The notes: generated from the sequence alone by a model not told the origin. A stretch of 64,000 nt of DNA from Paenibacillus sinopodophylli (GCF_005930355.1 NZ_VDBO01000016.1:39102-103101), one strand, 5' to 3'. Shown: positions 1-8,246, counted from the first letter of the stretch. Numbers and translations: made by a program.

Positions 1-632
1 AGATCAAGCAAGTATTGCTCCGACTTGTCTAATTGATTAATCATCTCAAGTTCGATTGGAGTCCCGTATGGAATTCGTGAAGATAGACAGGCGAAGGAGG
101 GCTTGTTCCATGTAGGTAAATTCAACTCCTTGGACAAGGTGCGAATGTCTTCTTTAGTCATGCCGGCTTCTACAAGCAGGCTGCGGACGCCTTCTTCTGA
201 TTTGGCCGCTAAGCCCGGTCGATAGTCACCGAGGTCGTCTATGTTGGTTCCATCCAGGATATAAGGTAGAGCATGCTCCGCAGCCAGTCGTCTCAGGTGT
301 GCGTACAAGCCTTTTTTACAATGGTAGCAGCGGTCGGGTGCGTTGGCCACAAACTGTTCATTATCAAGCTCGGAGATTTCAGTCAACAAATGAGGAACGT
401 TCATATCGGAAGCCAATTTCACAGCGGCGTCGAATTCACGGCTCGGGAAGGTTTCGGAAGCGGCTGTAACCGCGGTCGCGTGCAGGCCTAGCTCTTGCTG
501 AGCCCGTCTTAATAAAAAAGTGCTATCAACACCTCCAGAGAAGGCAATTAAAGCACTGCCAAGAGAACGAAGTAATGAGCCGAGTGCGGCATCTTTCTCC
601 TCCAACGTTAACGTTGTAATATGGTTAGTCAT
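1..632 (-). CDS. larE: LarE-type ATP-dependent sacrificial sulfur transferase (partial, C-terminus outside window)
   Basis: Converts the activated pyridinium dicarboxylate precursor of the nickel-pincer nucleotide (NPN) cofactor to its thiocarboxylate, in many homologues giving up a cysteine sulfur. Reverse-strand translation from ATG at 632 shows the PP-loop SGGVDSTFLLRR near residue 33, PDRCYHCKKGL around residue 90 and PSFACLSSRIPYG near residue 190, all hallmarks of LarE/ExsB-like proteins; the Cys in the last motif matches the sacrificial position (Cys176 of Lactobacillus LarE, known from the family). The start has GGGAGG about 8 bases upstream. The gene diverges from the sugar-phosphate operon at 873, which ends with a LarC-like gene, so both arms carry NPN-biosynthesis functions. 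It runs off the left edge; larB, larA or larC1 may lie beyond. Confidence 0.88.
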   Translation of the reverse strand, partial: MTNHITTLTLEEKDAALGSLLRSLGSALIAFSGGVDSTFLLRRAQQELGLHATAVTAASETFPSREFDAAVKLASDMNVPHLLTEISELDNEQFVANAPDRCYHCKKGLYAHLRRLAAEHALPYILDGTNIDDLGDYRPGLAAKSEEGVRSLLVEAGMTKEDIRTLSKELNLPTWNKPSFACLSSRIPYGTPIELEMINQLDKSEQYLLD

Positions 633-762
633 AACGATCCTCCCAGTCATAACACGAATGTACAAGTAAAATTTTAATGAATAAACTAATGCACGGATCG
701 CTTAGGTAGTACATCATCCGGCTTACTCAGAGTATAAATTATACTTCGGTATATGTAAATAA

Positions 763-775
763 CTTATTAAATAAG
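763..775. promoter_or_regulatory. 13-bp palindrome in larE/HAD intergenic region, candidate ROK operator
   Basis: CTTATTAAATAAG is a perfect palindrome with 6-bp arms around a central A, about 100 bp upstream of the HAD gene and 130 bp upstream of larE. Related near-palindromes occur at 844-856 and at 8234-8246, the latter upstream of the ROK regulator. AT-rich palindromes are typical of ROK/XylR/NagC operators. Assignment to this regulator is inference. Confidence 0.4.
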
Positions 776-843
776 AAAAGTCTTTTATTTTCCCCTCTAT
801 GCTGTTAGTATATGCGTATGAAAACATCATATTAATAATAAAT

Positions 844-856
844 CTTATTCATTAAG
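844..856. promoter_or_regulatory. second 13-bp near-palindrome, candidate ROK operator
   Basis: CTTATTCATTAAG lies 16 bases before the HAD start codon, overlapping the region just ahead of its ribosome-binding site (GGCGGG), a position where a bound repressor would block the operon. It matches the palindrome at 763-775 at the outer positions. The adjoining 832-842 (TTAATAATAAA) is the reverse complement of 8235-8245 upstream of the ROK gene. Confidence 0.4.
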
Positions 857-872
857 AAAAGGCGGGATTTAC

Positions 873-1655
873 ATGGCGGCAATTAAAGCAGTGGTATTCG
901 ATTTCGATGGAACCGTGTCCACTCTTCGTGCGGGTTGGGAAGAGATCATGCGACCATTCATGTATGAGTCAATTGTTGGTAACAGCAAGCTGAGTGAAGA
1001 ACAAGTGGAGGCGTTGGTTCGGGAGATCGATGAGTATATTGATCAGTCGACAGGTATTCAAACGGTTTATCAGATGCGCTGGCTTACAGCTACGGTTAAG
1101 GAAAAGGCGTGGAATAACCTTGTATTGGACGAATGGGAATATAAAGCGATCTATAACGAACGGTTGCTGGAGCGAGTTGAACAACGAATTAAGCTGCTAA
1201 GCGAAGGGAAATTGAAGGCGGAAGACTATCTAATCAAAGGGGCTGTCGCTTTTATTCAGGAGCTGCATAGTCGTGGTATTGAAATGTATGTGGCGAGCGG
1301 AACGGATCATCCCGATGTCGTTCGTGAGGCCGAGGTACTTGGTATTGCTCCTTATATAACGGAAATAGCCGGCGCCCCAGTAGGAAAGGCAGAGTGCTCT
1401 AAGGAGAAGGTATTACAGGATCTTATTCGGGACAAAGGGCTCTCGGGACAGGAATTGGCAGTAATTGGTGACGGCAAGGTAGAGATCGCTCTTGGAAAAG
1501 AAGCCGGAGGCATCTCACTCGGACTGGCGAGTGACGAGGAAAAAAGAGAGGGACTGAACACGGTCAAACAGAAGCGTTTAGAGGCAGCTGGCGCCGATTG
1601 GATCTCGGGGGACTTCGGCAACCGGGGCGAGTGGCTCGCGCAATTGGGTCTGTAA
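873..1655 (+). CDS. HAD-superfamily hydrolase, probable sugar-phosphate phosphatase
   Basis: A 260-residue haloacid dehalogenase-fold protein, expected to remove phosphate from a small sugar phosphate in the cytoplasm. Motif I is VVFDFDGTV at residues 7-15 (nucleophile Asp10, acid/base Asp12); the following helical stretch to about residue 125 is a cap domain; motif II VASGTDHP is near 149; motif IV VIGDGKVEI lies near 206. First gene of an operon of six whose neighbours overlap or nearly touch: its stop at 1655 is followed 2 bases later by the next ATG. GGCGGG precedes the start. The substrate cannot be read from sequence; the GmhA-like isomerase and HldE-like kinase downstream suggest a heptose or related sugar phosphate, which is inference. 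Confidence 0.82.
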   Translation: MAAIKAVVFDFDGTVSTLRAGWEEIMRPFMYESIVGNSKLSEEQVEALVREIDEYIDQSTGIQTVYQMRWLTATVKEKAWNNLVLDEWEYKAIYNERLLERVEQRIKLLSEGKLKAEDYLIKGAVAFIQELHSRGIEMYVASGTDHPDVVREAEVLGIAPYITEIAGAPVGKAECSKEKVLQDLIRDKGLSGQELAVIGDGKVEIALGKEAGGISLGLASDEEKREGLNTVKQKRLEAAGADWISGDFGNRGEWLAQLGL

Positions 1656-1657
1656 CC

Positions 1658-2632
1658 ATGTCTTCCTATTACAAACGTTATCGCAATCACGGCTGTCGCG
1701 TGATGGATGATCTGCAATACAAGGGGTATCGCAGCATTCTATTGGAGAATGACCTGATACAAATTATTTTGTTGTTGGATAGAGGCGGAGAACCCGTCCG
1801 TTGGCTTCACAAGCCAAGCGATACTGATTTTATCTGGCATACACGAATGGGTCTGCTACCGCAGCACGCCTTATATCCTGACTATCAAATGACTTATATG
1901 GGTGGTTGGCAGGAGATGCTCCCGGAAGTGAGCCAGACACATGTCTACCGAGGTACAACGGTACATAGGGGCGAATCGGCTATTACACCTTGGGATTACG
2001 AGTTAATTCGGGAGGATGAGGAGGAGCTTCGAGTACGTCTGAGCAATCGTCTCCGTTCTTTACCCCTTAAGGTAGAAAAAACATTCATTCTAAGGCGTGG
2101 TGAAACAATCGTACGTTTGGAAGAAACGGTCATCAACGAGTCGCCGAAACCATTGGAATTCAATTGGGGCCATCATCTGGCCTTCGGAGCACCGTTCCTC
2201 AATGAGTATTCGACGATCGAGTTCGCACACGGTTCAGCGGTAGTCAATATGGAGACGGATGAGCGAAGCGAATGGCCATGGATGCCCGGGTCAGATGACC
2301 AGGTTAACCTCTCTTTCTTGGCAGCACCTGGAACCTCGAGACCACTGCTTGCAGTTGAATGTACAACAGGAAACTATCGCCTGAACGGCAGCTCTAAAGG
2401 GTTAGCGCTATCCGTTAGCTGGAATGCGGCGATATGGCCATACACATGGTATTGGCAGAACTTTGCGGCCGACTCAGACGCTCCATTCTTCGGATGCGAG
2501 TACAATATTGGGCTGGAGCCGTTCAATGTACCGCCGAAGTGGACCTTGGCTGAAGCCGCTGCCCGAGGAGCGGCCTTGAAGCTTGACTCCTACGGGAGCT
2601 TGTCTGCTTGGCTAACGATTGAAGTCATTTGA
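1658..2632 (+). CDS. Aldose-1-epimerase-like / DUF4432-like protein (galactose mutarotase fold)
   Basis: A 324-residue protein that resembles galactose-mutarotase superfamily enzymes of the DUF4432 type, which act on or bind sugars. Visible cues are ILLLDRGGEPVRWLHK near residue 30, YMGGWQEMLPE around 85, the central NWGHHLAFGAPF near 170 (candidate catalytic histidines) and GCEYNIGLEPFN near 280. I chose ATG 1658, two bases after the HAD stop, rather than the longer frame from 1598 that lies inside the HAD gene. The family assignment rests on pattern recognition only. In context it could interconvert anomers of the sugar handled by the kinase and isomerase of the same operon. Confidence 0.65.
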   Translation: MSSYYKRYRNHGCRVMDDLQYKGYRSILLENDLIQIILLLDRGGEPVRWLHKPSDTDFIWHTRMGLLPQHALYPDYQMTYMGGWQEMLPEVSQTHVYRGTTVHRGESAITPWDYELIREDEEELRVRLSNRLRSLPLKVEKTFILRRGETIVRLEETVINESPKPLEFNWGHHLAFGAPFLNEYSTIEFAHGSAVVNMETDERSEWPWMPGSDDQVNLSFLAAPGTSRPLLAVECTTGNYRLNGSSKGLALSVSWNAAIWPYTWYWQNFAADSDAPFFGCEYNIGLEPFNVPPKWTLAEAAARGAALKLDSYGSLSAWLTIEVI

Positions 2633-2649
2633 AGCGGAGGTGTAAGACA

Positions 2650-4656
2650 ATGAAACGTCATGGACAGCTGTCTTTCGATGGGATAAAAACGAGTTCTGTG
2701 TTTGGGAGACGCAATTTGGTTACGATCCGCAATATGGCGCAGCCTCATGCGGACACTCCAGAGGCATGGCCACAAATGCCAACAGAACAAGAGGCATTTG
2801 GTCAACTAATAGATCACATTATCGAGGCGAGATTGGCTGGCAAACCTGTCATATGGTCCATGGGCGCACATGTGATTAAAAATGGCATGTCTCGCTATGT
2901 AATTGAAATGGTGCGACACGGCATTATCACTCATGTTTCGGGTAACGGAGCAACGAGTATTCACGACTTTGAATTGGCTTTTTTGGGCGAGACGTCTGAA
3001 GACGTAGCTACTGCCATTGAAGACGGTTCTTTCGGGATGTGGGAAGAGACAGGGCGTTATATGAATGAAGCGATTCAACAAGGGGTCATTGAAAACTTGG
3101 GGTATGGGGAGAGTTTGTACCATTACTTGAATCGCTATCCAGAGCGATTTCCTCACTATGAGGATTGTGTATTTGCGCAATGCCAGCGTTTTGGTGTTCC
3201 GTACACCTGCCATATTTCCATCGGCACAGATATTATTCACCAGCATCCAATCGTCGATTTCCAAGCGCTGGGTCAGACCAGCGGCAAGGACTTTGACACG
3301 ATGTGCCAATCGGTAGCGGAGATGGAAAGTGGCGGTGTCTTTCTGAACTTTGGTTCAGCCATATCAGGTCCGGAGATTTTCCTTAAGGCAGCCAGTATCT
3401 GCCGCAATGAAGGGCTGCCTATGTCATCGATCGTAGCAGCGAACTTCGATATCGTCCCGGTATACGCAGATCATGTACCAGAGACAACTGTCTCCGAATA
3501 TTACTACCGTCCGCGGCGTAATTTCATCGATCGACTCGGTCAAATTGGCGGCAAGGGTTATCTGTTCCACGGCTTGCATCAAGTAACGATTCCTCAATTA
3601 TTCCATCGTATTCTGGAGCGCAAGCGGGAGCTGGGAGCCGTATTTCCTCCCTACAAGCGTATGGAACGATTGTCACACGACAACCGGATACTGTATCCAA
3701 TTGCAGAGCGGCGTGGTGCCCTAACGGTTGAGATGTTGAAGAAACAATTGCCATACAGGGAGTTCAACTGGCTCGGCAGCCGTGAGGATAAATTCGATAG
3801 GCTCATCACTCGTATCCAGGAGGCCCGCACTAACAGAAGCCATGTCATCCTATCGCTTGGCGGCAATGTGATTGGAAGCGGCGTGTCACCTGATCTAATT
3901 GCTTTGATCGAGCAAGGGTTCGTTACTCATTTGGCACTTAATGGAGCTGGAGCTTTTCAAGATTTGGAATTGGCCGCTTTCGGTCAGACAGAAGAGCTTG
4001 ATTCTGGTGCTCTGGCAAACGGCAGGCTCGGCATGTGGAAAGAGCCAGGAGAGCTTCTTCACCTCGCGTTGGAGGAAGGATATCACAAAGGGCTGGGCTA
4101 TGGAGAAAGCTTGATCGATCATATGAATCAACATCCGGAGCTGTATCCATTCTCATCATTTAGCTTGCTGAATGCCTGTGGTCGGAAAGGGATTCCTTGT
4201 ACCGTACACATTACACTCGGTACGGATAACATTCATCAGCATCCGGATGTCAATTTTGCCATACAAGGCGGCACAAGCGGCCGAGACTTTCAAATATACG
4301 CGAGCACGGTAACTCATCTAGAAGGGGGCGTATACGCAAACTTCGGTTCAACAGTCACAGGGCCCGAGGTGTTTCTGAAGGCTTTGTCTATTGCCCGCAA
4401 CTTAGGACATACGGTAAGCAAAATTACAACGGCTAACTTCGATATTGTTAAACTGGGCGACTATCACCGAAAGGTGGGTTATGAGGACTGGGATTATTAC
4501 TATCGCCCCCGCAAAAATATTATTCATCGTCCAACAAGTCTTGGCGGAGAGGGATTTCATTTCGAAGGTTTGCATGACCAGACGATTCCGGCTATTCGGT
4601 ATGCTTTGGAAAATGGCGAGGACAGAGGGAGATCAGAACATGGAATTAGTGAATAA
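2650..4656 (+). CDS. Tandem-duplicated deoxyhypusine-synthase-like protein
   Basis: A 668-residue protein made of two homologous halves (about 40-330 and 355-650). Shared landmarks: VIWSMGAHVIKNG / VILSLGGNVIGSG, then NGATSIHDFELAFLG / NGAGAFQDLELAAFG, LGYGESL in both, TCHISIGTDIIHQHP / TVHITLGTDNIHQHP, NFGSAISGPEIFLKA / NFGSTVTGPEVFLKA and YYYRPRRNFI / YYYRPRKNII. The NGA-x-HDFE signature recalls bacterial deoxyhypusine-synthase-like proteins (COG1899), an NAD-binding fold; true deoxyhypusine synthase is not expected since bacteria lack its eIF5A substrate. Start is ATG 2650 behind GCGGAGGTG, not the TTG at 2629. The last 17 bases overlap the PfkB gene. The function is unknown; two non-identical sites in one chain would allow an internal heterodimer. 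Confidence 0.62.
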   Translation: MKRHGQLSFDGIKTSSVFGRRNLVTIRNMAQPHADTPEAWPQMPTEQEAFGQLIDHIIEARLAGKPVIWSMGAHVIKNGMSRYVIEMVRHGIITHVSGNGATSIHDFELAFLGETSEDVATAIEDGSFGMWEETGRYMNEAIQQGVIENLGYGESLYHYLNRYPERFPHYEDCVFAQCQRFGVPYTCHISIGTDIIHQHPIVDFQALGQTSGKDFDTMCQSVAEMESGGVFLNFGSAISGPEIFLKAASICRNEGLPMSSIVAANFDIVPVYADHVPETTVSEYYYRPRRNFIDRLGQIGGKGYLFHGLHQVTIPQLFHRILERKRELGAVFPPYKRMERLSHDNRILYPIAERRGALTVEMLKKQLPYREFNWLGSREDKFDRLITRIQEARTNRSHVILSLGGNVIGSGVSPDLIALIEQGFVTHLALNGAGAFQDLELAAFGQTEELDSGALANGRLGMWKEPGELLHLALEEGYHKGLGYGESLIDHMNQHPELYPFSSFSLLNACGRKGIPCTVHITLGTDNIHQHPDVNFAIQGGTSGRDFQIYASTVTHLEGGVYANFGSTVTGPEVFLKALSIARNLGHTVSKITTANFDIVKLGDYHRKVGYEDWDYYYRPRKNIIHRPTSLGGEGFHFEGLHDQTIPAIRYALENGEDRGRSEHGISE

Positions 4657-5749
4657 GCCAGATAAACTATCAGAGCAATTCATTATGCATCGTGCGGAGG
4701 AAATGACCAAGTCGCGACTTGAGCAATTATTAAGTGGATTTGGTTCGCTGCGCGCTGGCGTAATCGGTGATGTCGGTCTTGACGCTTATTGGGTGGCGGA
4801 CCTCACTCACAGCACGTTGTCGCGTGAAACACCTCATTATACGTTGCCCATTGTTGAAGAACGGTACTCGCCTGGCGCAGCTGGCAACGTAGCGGCGAAT
4901 CTGGTAGCTTTGGGCTGCGGGAAGGTGATGATCTGCTCGGTTGTTGGAAATGACTGGCGAGGTGAATTGTTGGAGGAGCTGTTGCAAACTCGAGGCATCG
5001 ATACGTCTTATTTACTGTCAGATCTGAAATGGAATACACCAGCTTACTGTAAAACAATCCGAACAGGCTTGCAGGGTGTGCAGCAAGAGGACGCCAGGCT
5101 AGATTTTCAAAATTTCATACCACTGCCTGAAGTGCTTGCGGAGAAGCTTGGCGAAAAACTGGACCAAATGGCCGCACAGTGCGATATTATAGCCGTCACC
5201 GACCAATTGCCGTTTGGTGTTATTGGGGATGGAATTCGCAGCAAGCTGACATACTGGGCTTCGAAAGGCAAAATCATAATAGTGGATAGCCGCGAAAGAA
5301 TAGGAAAGTATCGCGGAGTTATCGTGAAGCCGAATGAGGTCGAAGCAAGCTATTGGTTTAACGAAGACCCGATGTCCAAGACTCTTGGAGAATGGGCGGC
5401 TACGGCTCAGCGCTTGGCTGGAGAAGTACAAGGTGTATGCTGCATGACGCTTGGCTCGGAAGGGGCGATCTGGGTAGAGGGGGAAAAGTGCGTATACGTA
5501 CCTACACGTAAGGTTGAACCTCCACTTGATATTGTTGGAGCTGGAGATGCGTTCGCTGCGGCGACACTATGTACACTTGGTGCCGGTGGGTCAGGGAGTG
5601 AGGCGGCTACTCTGGCAAATTATGCATCCTCCGTCGTTATTCGTAAGATCGGAACGACGGGTACGGCCTCCCCAGAAGAAATCAGGGCGGCAATGTCTGG
5701 AAGTATAACCCAAATTGCTAAAGAGAGGGGAGATCGAAATGCTCTCTAA
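4640..5749 (+). CDS. PfkB-family sugar kinase, HldE/RfaE kinase-domain type
   Basis: A 369-residue ribokinase-family kinase predicted to phosphorylate a sugar or sugar phosphate with ATP. It resembles the kinase half of HldE (RfaE): GVIGDVGLDAYW near residue 35, PGAAGNVAANLVALG near 82, PNEVEASYWF around 235 and the PfkB anion-hole/catalytic motif DIVGAGDAFAAA near 298 (catalytic Asp in GAGD). The nucleotidyltransferase half of HldE is absent. Start is ATG 4640 with GGGAG 8 bases upstream, overlapping the previous gene by 17 bases; the longer frame from 4445 is inside that gene. It overlaps the SIS isomerase by 11 bases, so translational coupling through the operon is likely. Confidence 0.85.
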   Translation: MELVNKPDKLSEQFIMHRAEEMTKSRLEQLLSGFGSLRAGVIGDVGLDAYWVADLTHSTLSRETPHYTLPIVEERYSPGAAGNVAANLVALGCGKVMICSVVGNDWRGELLEELLQTRGIDTSYLLSDLKWNTPAYCKTIRTGLQGVQQEDARLDFQNFIPLPEVLAEKLGEKLDQMAAQCDIIAVTDQLPFGVIGDGIRSKLTYWASKGKIIIVDSRERIGKYRGVIVKPNEVEASYWFNEDPMSKTLGEWAATAQRLAGEVQGVCCMTLGSEGAIWVEGEKCVYVPTRKVEPPLDIVGAGDAFAAATLCTLGAGGSGSEAATLANYASSVVIRKIGTTGTASPEEIRAAMSGSITQIAKERGDRNAL

Positions 5750-6440
5750 TCCGTTGATTGATCGTTGGATGCTGGAGTTAATAACCAAGTACCCCGATTT
5801 GTCGAGTTGCAAGGAGGATATCGTAGCAGCTTATCATTGTCTTTCGAAGGCCTTTCGCTCCGAGGGTAAGCTGCTGGTTTGCGGGAATGGCGGGAGCGCG
5901 GCTGACAGCGATCATATTGTAGGGGAGTTAATGAAGGGATTTATGTCAAAAAGACCGTTATCTGCGGATCGGCGAGGCTTGCTTGAATCTGTATTTAAGG
6001 AAGACGGTACCTATCTCGCTGAGCATCTGCAGGGAGGGCTGCCAGCAATCTCGCTCGTCAGCCATTCCGCTCTCATGACGGCTTATTCTAATGATGTCGC
6101 GGCAGATATGGTGTTTGCCCAACAGGTCTATGGACTTGCGAAGCCGGAGGACGTGTTAATGGCTATCAGTACGTCAGGGAATTCCGACAATGTCGTTCGC
6201 GCCGTTCAGGTTGCCCATGCGCTTGGGGTTCCGACTATTGGACTGACTGGAAACGTAGGAGGTCGCTTAGCTGATCTGTGCACAGTTACCATTCGGGTTC
6301 CTTGGGATAGGACTCCCGACATTCAAGAGCGTCATCTTCCCATCTATCACATCTTGTGTATGATGGTTGAACAGGAATTTTTCGACGATCAAAAGGAATT
6401 AGTGGAAGTAGAACTAACCGAGGGGGAAGGTTATGTTTGA
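5739..6440 (+). CDS. SIS-domain phosphosugar isomerase, GmhA-like
   Basis: A 233-residue protein like GmhA, which isomerises sedoheptulose 7-phosphate to D-glycero-D-manno-heptose 7-phosphate. Seen: VCGNGGSAADSDHI near residue 47 (GmhA has GNGGSAADAQH), SLVSHSALMTAYSND near 100, MAISTSGNSDNVV near 143 and TPDIQERHLPIYHILC near 200, which matches the GmhA zinc-site region. It is longer than GmhA (about 190 residues) because of an insertion near 60-90. Start ATG 5739 has AGAGGGGAG upstream and overlaps the kinase by 11 bases. Kinase plus isomerase recall the heptose pathway, but no heptose adenylyltransferase is present in the window, so a catabolic role is possible. Confidence 0.8.
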   Translation: MLSNPLIDRWMLELITKYPDLSSCKEDIVAAYHCLSKAFRSEGKLLVCGNGGSAADSDHIVGELMKGFMSKRPLSADRRGLLESVFKEDGTYLAEHLQGGLPAISLVSHSALMTAYSNDVAADMVFAQQVYGLAKPEDVLMAISTSGNSDNVVRAVQVAHALGVPTIGLTGNVGGRLADLCTVTIRVPWDRTPDIQERHLPIYHILCMMVEQEFFDDQKELVEVELTEGEGYV

Positions 6441-6924
6441 AGAGCATAAGCTTGAGCATAAACAATCCGGAATGGTTATGCTCCAGACGAATATTGACGA
6501 CATGAACCCTGAGTTCTGTCCCTATGTGAGCGAACGGCTGCTCTCGGCAGGCGCTCATGACGTATTCTGGATTCCTATTCTAATGAAGAAAGGACGTCCG
6601 GGGTTCTTGTTGAATGTACTAACGCATACCAAATATCTGGATGCAATGGAGACGATTATCTTTGAAGAAACAACTACACTGGGCATGCGGTACGTTTGGA
6701 CAGAATGCAAACGCCTCGAACGTCATTCGGTTGAGGTAGCGACGGCCTGGGGTATAATCCGAGTCAAGGTTGGCGTCATGGGCGGGAAAACCGTACAATT
6801 TGCTCCCGAATATGCAGATTGCGAAGCAGCGGCGAAATCGTATACTGTCCCCTTAAAAATGGTATATGAAGCAGCCAAAAGAGGTTATCACGATTTGCAT
6901 CCATTGCCGCCGCGTTCTCCATAA
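6433..6924 (+). CDS. larC2: Stand-alone LarC C-terminal domain (LarC2-like nickel insertion protein)
   Basis: A 163-residue protein matching the C-terminal part of LarC, the CTP-dependent cyclometallase that inserts nickel into the pincer cofactor. Recognisable stretches are LQTNIDDMNPEF near residue 17, ILMKKGRPGFLLNVL near 52, LGMRYVWTECKRLER near 80 and FAPEYADCEAAAK near 120. The His-rich N-terminal LarC1 half is absent here; in Lactobacillus LarC1 and LarC2 are joined by programmed frameshifting, whereas here no LarC1 precedes it: the gene overlaps the isomerase stop by 8 bases with its own GAGGGGGAAGG site. LarC1 might be coded to the left of larE. Last gene of the operon. Confidence 0.82.
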   Translation: MFEEHKLEHKQSGMVMLQTNIDDMNPEFCPYVSERLLSAGAHDVFWIPILMKKGRPGFLLNVLTHTKYLDAMETIIFEETTTLGMRYVWTECKRLERHSVEVATAWGIIRVKVGVMGGKTVQFAPEYADCEAAAKSYTVPLKMVYEAAKRGYHDLHPLPPRSP

Positions 6925-7012
6925 CTGTCGAATGAATAGAGACTCCCTCCGCTCGGCTGACCGGCTAGGTGGCAACAGAAGAACCCAACAACGGATCGGG
7001 AGCTTTCGAGAA

Positions 7013-7032
7013 GAGGAGTAAGCTTACTCCTC
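7013..7032. terminator. 20-bp palindrome over the ROK stop codon
   Basis: GAGGAGTAAG followed directly by CTTACTCCTC forms a perfect inverted repeat between the converging LarC2-like and ROK genes, spanning the ROK stop (7024-7026). No clear T-run follows on either strand, so it may be a weak bidirectional terminator or merely an RNA end-stabilising hairpin. Confidence 0.35.
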
Positions 7033-8217
7033 CTTAACGCTTTCAAGAGACAACATCTGTAAGGGCGAAGTTAGCAGTTGTTCGAATACGAGTGCAACTG
7101 CCCCTTTGGCATTCTGGGAAGAACCAAATGTGGCGTGTTCAATTCTGAGCTTACTCCTAACAAAAGGATAAATACGCTCCTTGACGCGAGCTCCTATCTC
7201 ATCCATATACATGGCGAGATAGGGGTATAGCCTTCCGCCCAGAACAATAATCTCCGGGTCATATACATTAAACAGAGTCGTTAATGCGGATTCGAGATCA
7301 CTGATTGTATCCTTAAGACATTGGACTGCATGCGGGTCTTCTTGGTGAACGGCATGGAAGAAATCATCGATCGAATCACCGGCCGACCAGCGTCGCAAAA
7401 TGCCGGGAATGGACCCGACCGTCTCCCAACAGCCTCTATTGCCGCAATCGCACAATAGACCATTGGGGATGAGCGTAATATGGCCAACCTGACCATATAG
7501 TCCGTTTGCCCCTTCGACCAGCTCGCCTTTCGTGATGACGCCGCCTCCGATGCCCATGCCCATTGTAATAAACAGCGAATTCTGCACATTTCGTCCAAGA
7601 CCGTACCATCGTTCGGCCAAAGCAGATGCTCGGGCATCGTCCTCAACAAAAACGCGCAGGCCGAATTTTTCCTCTAATACGGAAATAATCGGGAAGTTCT
7701 CCCAACCCGGGAAATTAGGCGCGATGCGCAGCTTTCCTGCTTTACGATCTATCGGGCCAGGAATGCTGACGCCTAATCCGATGACCGACATTCCCTTTGC
7801 GGAGGCGTGAGCAACCATATTTTGAACAATCGGAGCAATTAAGTCTAAAATTTTCACAGGTTGATGGATGCCTACGGTATTCCCTTCTACGGATTTAATC
7901 ACTTGTCCAGCCAAGTCTGTAAGGATAATCTCGTATGAGGTTCTACTGATATCGATGCCGATGATCATGAAGTTTTCGGTATTATACTTCAGCATCATAC
8001 GTTTGCGTCCAATTGCACTAGAAGAAGTGGCGTACTCCCGTATTAATCCCAATTGGATAAGCACCTGCGTAAGATTGGTAACGGTACCAGAGGTTAACTT
8101 GGTCAAGGTGACCAGCTCCACTCTAGATATACTTTCATGCTCCCATATTTGCTGCAAAAGCACAGACATATTATCTTGTTTAATTTTTTGGAGATAAATT
8201 GGTTGCTCGATTGTCAT
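7024..8217 (-). CDS. ROK-family transcriptional regulator (XylR/NagC type)
   Basis: A 397-residue repressor-type ROK protein: N-terminal winged HTH (about residues 15-65, ISRVELVTLTKLTSGTVTN) and a C-terminal sugar-kinase-like fold. The ROK zinc site CDCGNRGCWE is near residue 257, after GEVGH-like GQVGHITL and before the ligand-binding region; an ATP-like loop GMGIGGGV is near 228. Such proteins release DNA on binding a sugar or sugar derivative. ATG 8217 has AAAGGAAC at 7 bases; ATG 8223 is possible but too close to that site. It converges on the larC2 operon, and shared 13-bp near-palindromes at 763-775, 844-856 and 8234-8246 suggest it controls both that operon and itself (inference). Confidence 0.85.
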   Translation of the reverse strand: MTIEQPIYLQKIKQDNMSVLLQQIWEHESISRVELVTLTKLTSGTVTNLTQVLIQLGLIREYATSSSAIGRKRMMLKYNTENFMIIGIDISRTSYEIILTDLAGQVIKSVEGNTVGIHQPVKILDLIAPIVQNMVAHASAKGMSVIGLGVSIPGPIDRKAGKLRIAPNFPGWENFPIISVLEEKFGLRVFVEDDARASALAERWYGLGRNVQNSLFITMGMGIGGGVITKGELVEGANGLYGQVGHITLIPNGLLCDCGNRGCWETVGSIPGILRRWSAGDSIDDFFHAVHQEDPHAVQCLKDTISDLESALTTLFNVYDPEIIVLGGRLYPYLAMYMDEIGARVKERIYPFVRSKLRIEHATFGSSQNAKGAVALVFEQLLTSPLQMLSLESVKEE

Positions 8218-8233
8218 GGTCATGTTCCTTTTA

Positions 8234-8246
8234 CTTTATTATTAAG
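8234..8246. promoter_or_regulatory. near-palindrome upstream of the ROK gene, candidate auto-operator
   Basis: CTTTATTATTAAG sits 17 bp before the ROK start and is followed by a further TTTATTAT copy at 8248-8255. It resembles the two 13-mers in the larE/HAD intergenic region. AT-rich sequence makes chance matches easy, so this is a hypothesis of autoregulation. Confidence 0.35.

Noticed and set aside
1598..1657. Upstream extension of the mutarotase-like gene
   Set aside because: It lies in the 3' end of the HAD gene and the ATG two bases after the HAD stop explains the operon spacing better.
4445..4639. 65-codon N-terminal extension of the PfkB kinase
   Set aside because: It overlaps the end of the DHS-like gene, and ATG 4640 has a ribosome site and fits the family start.
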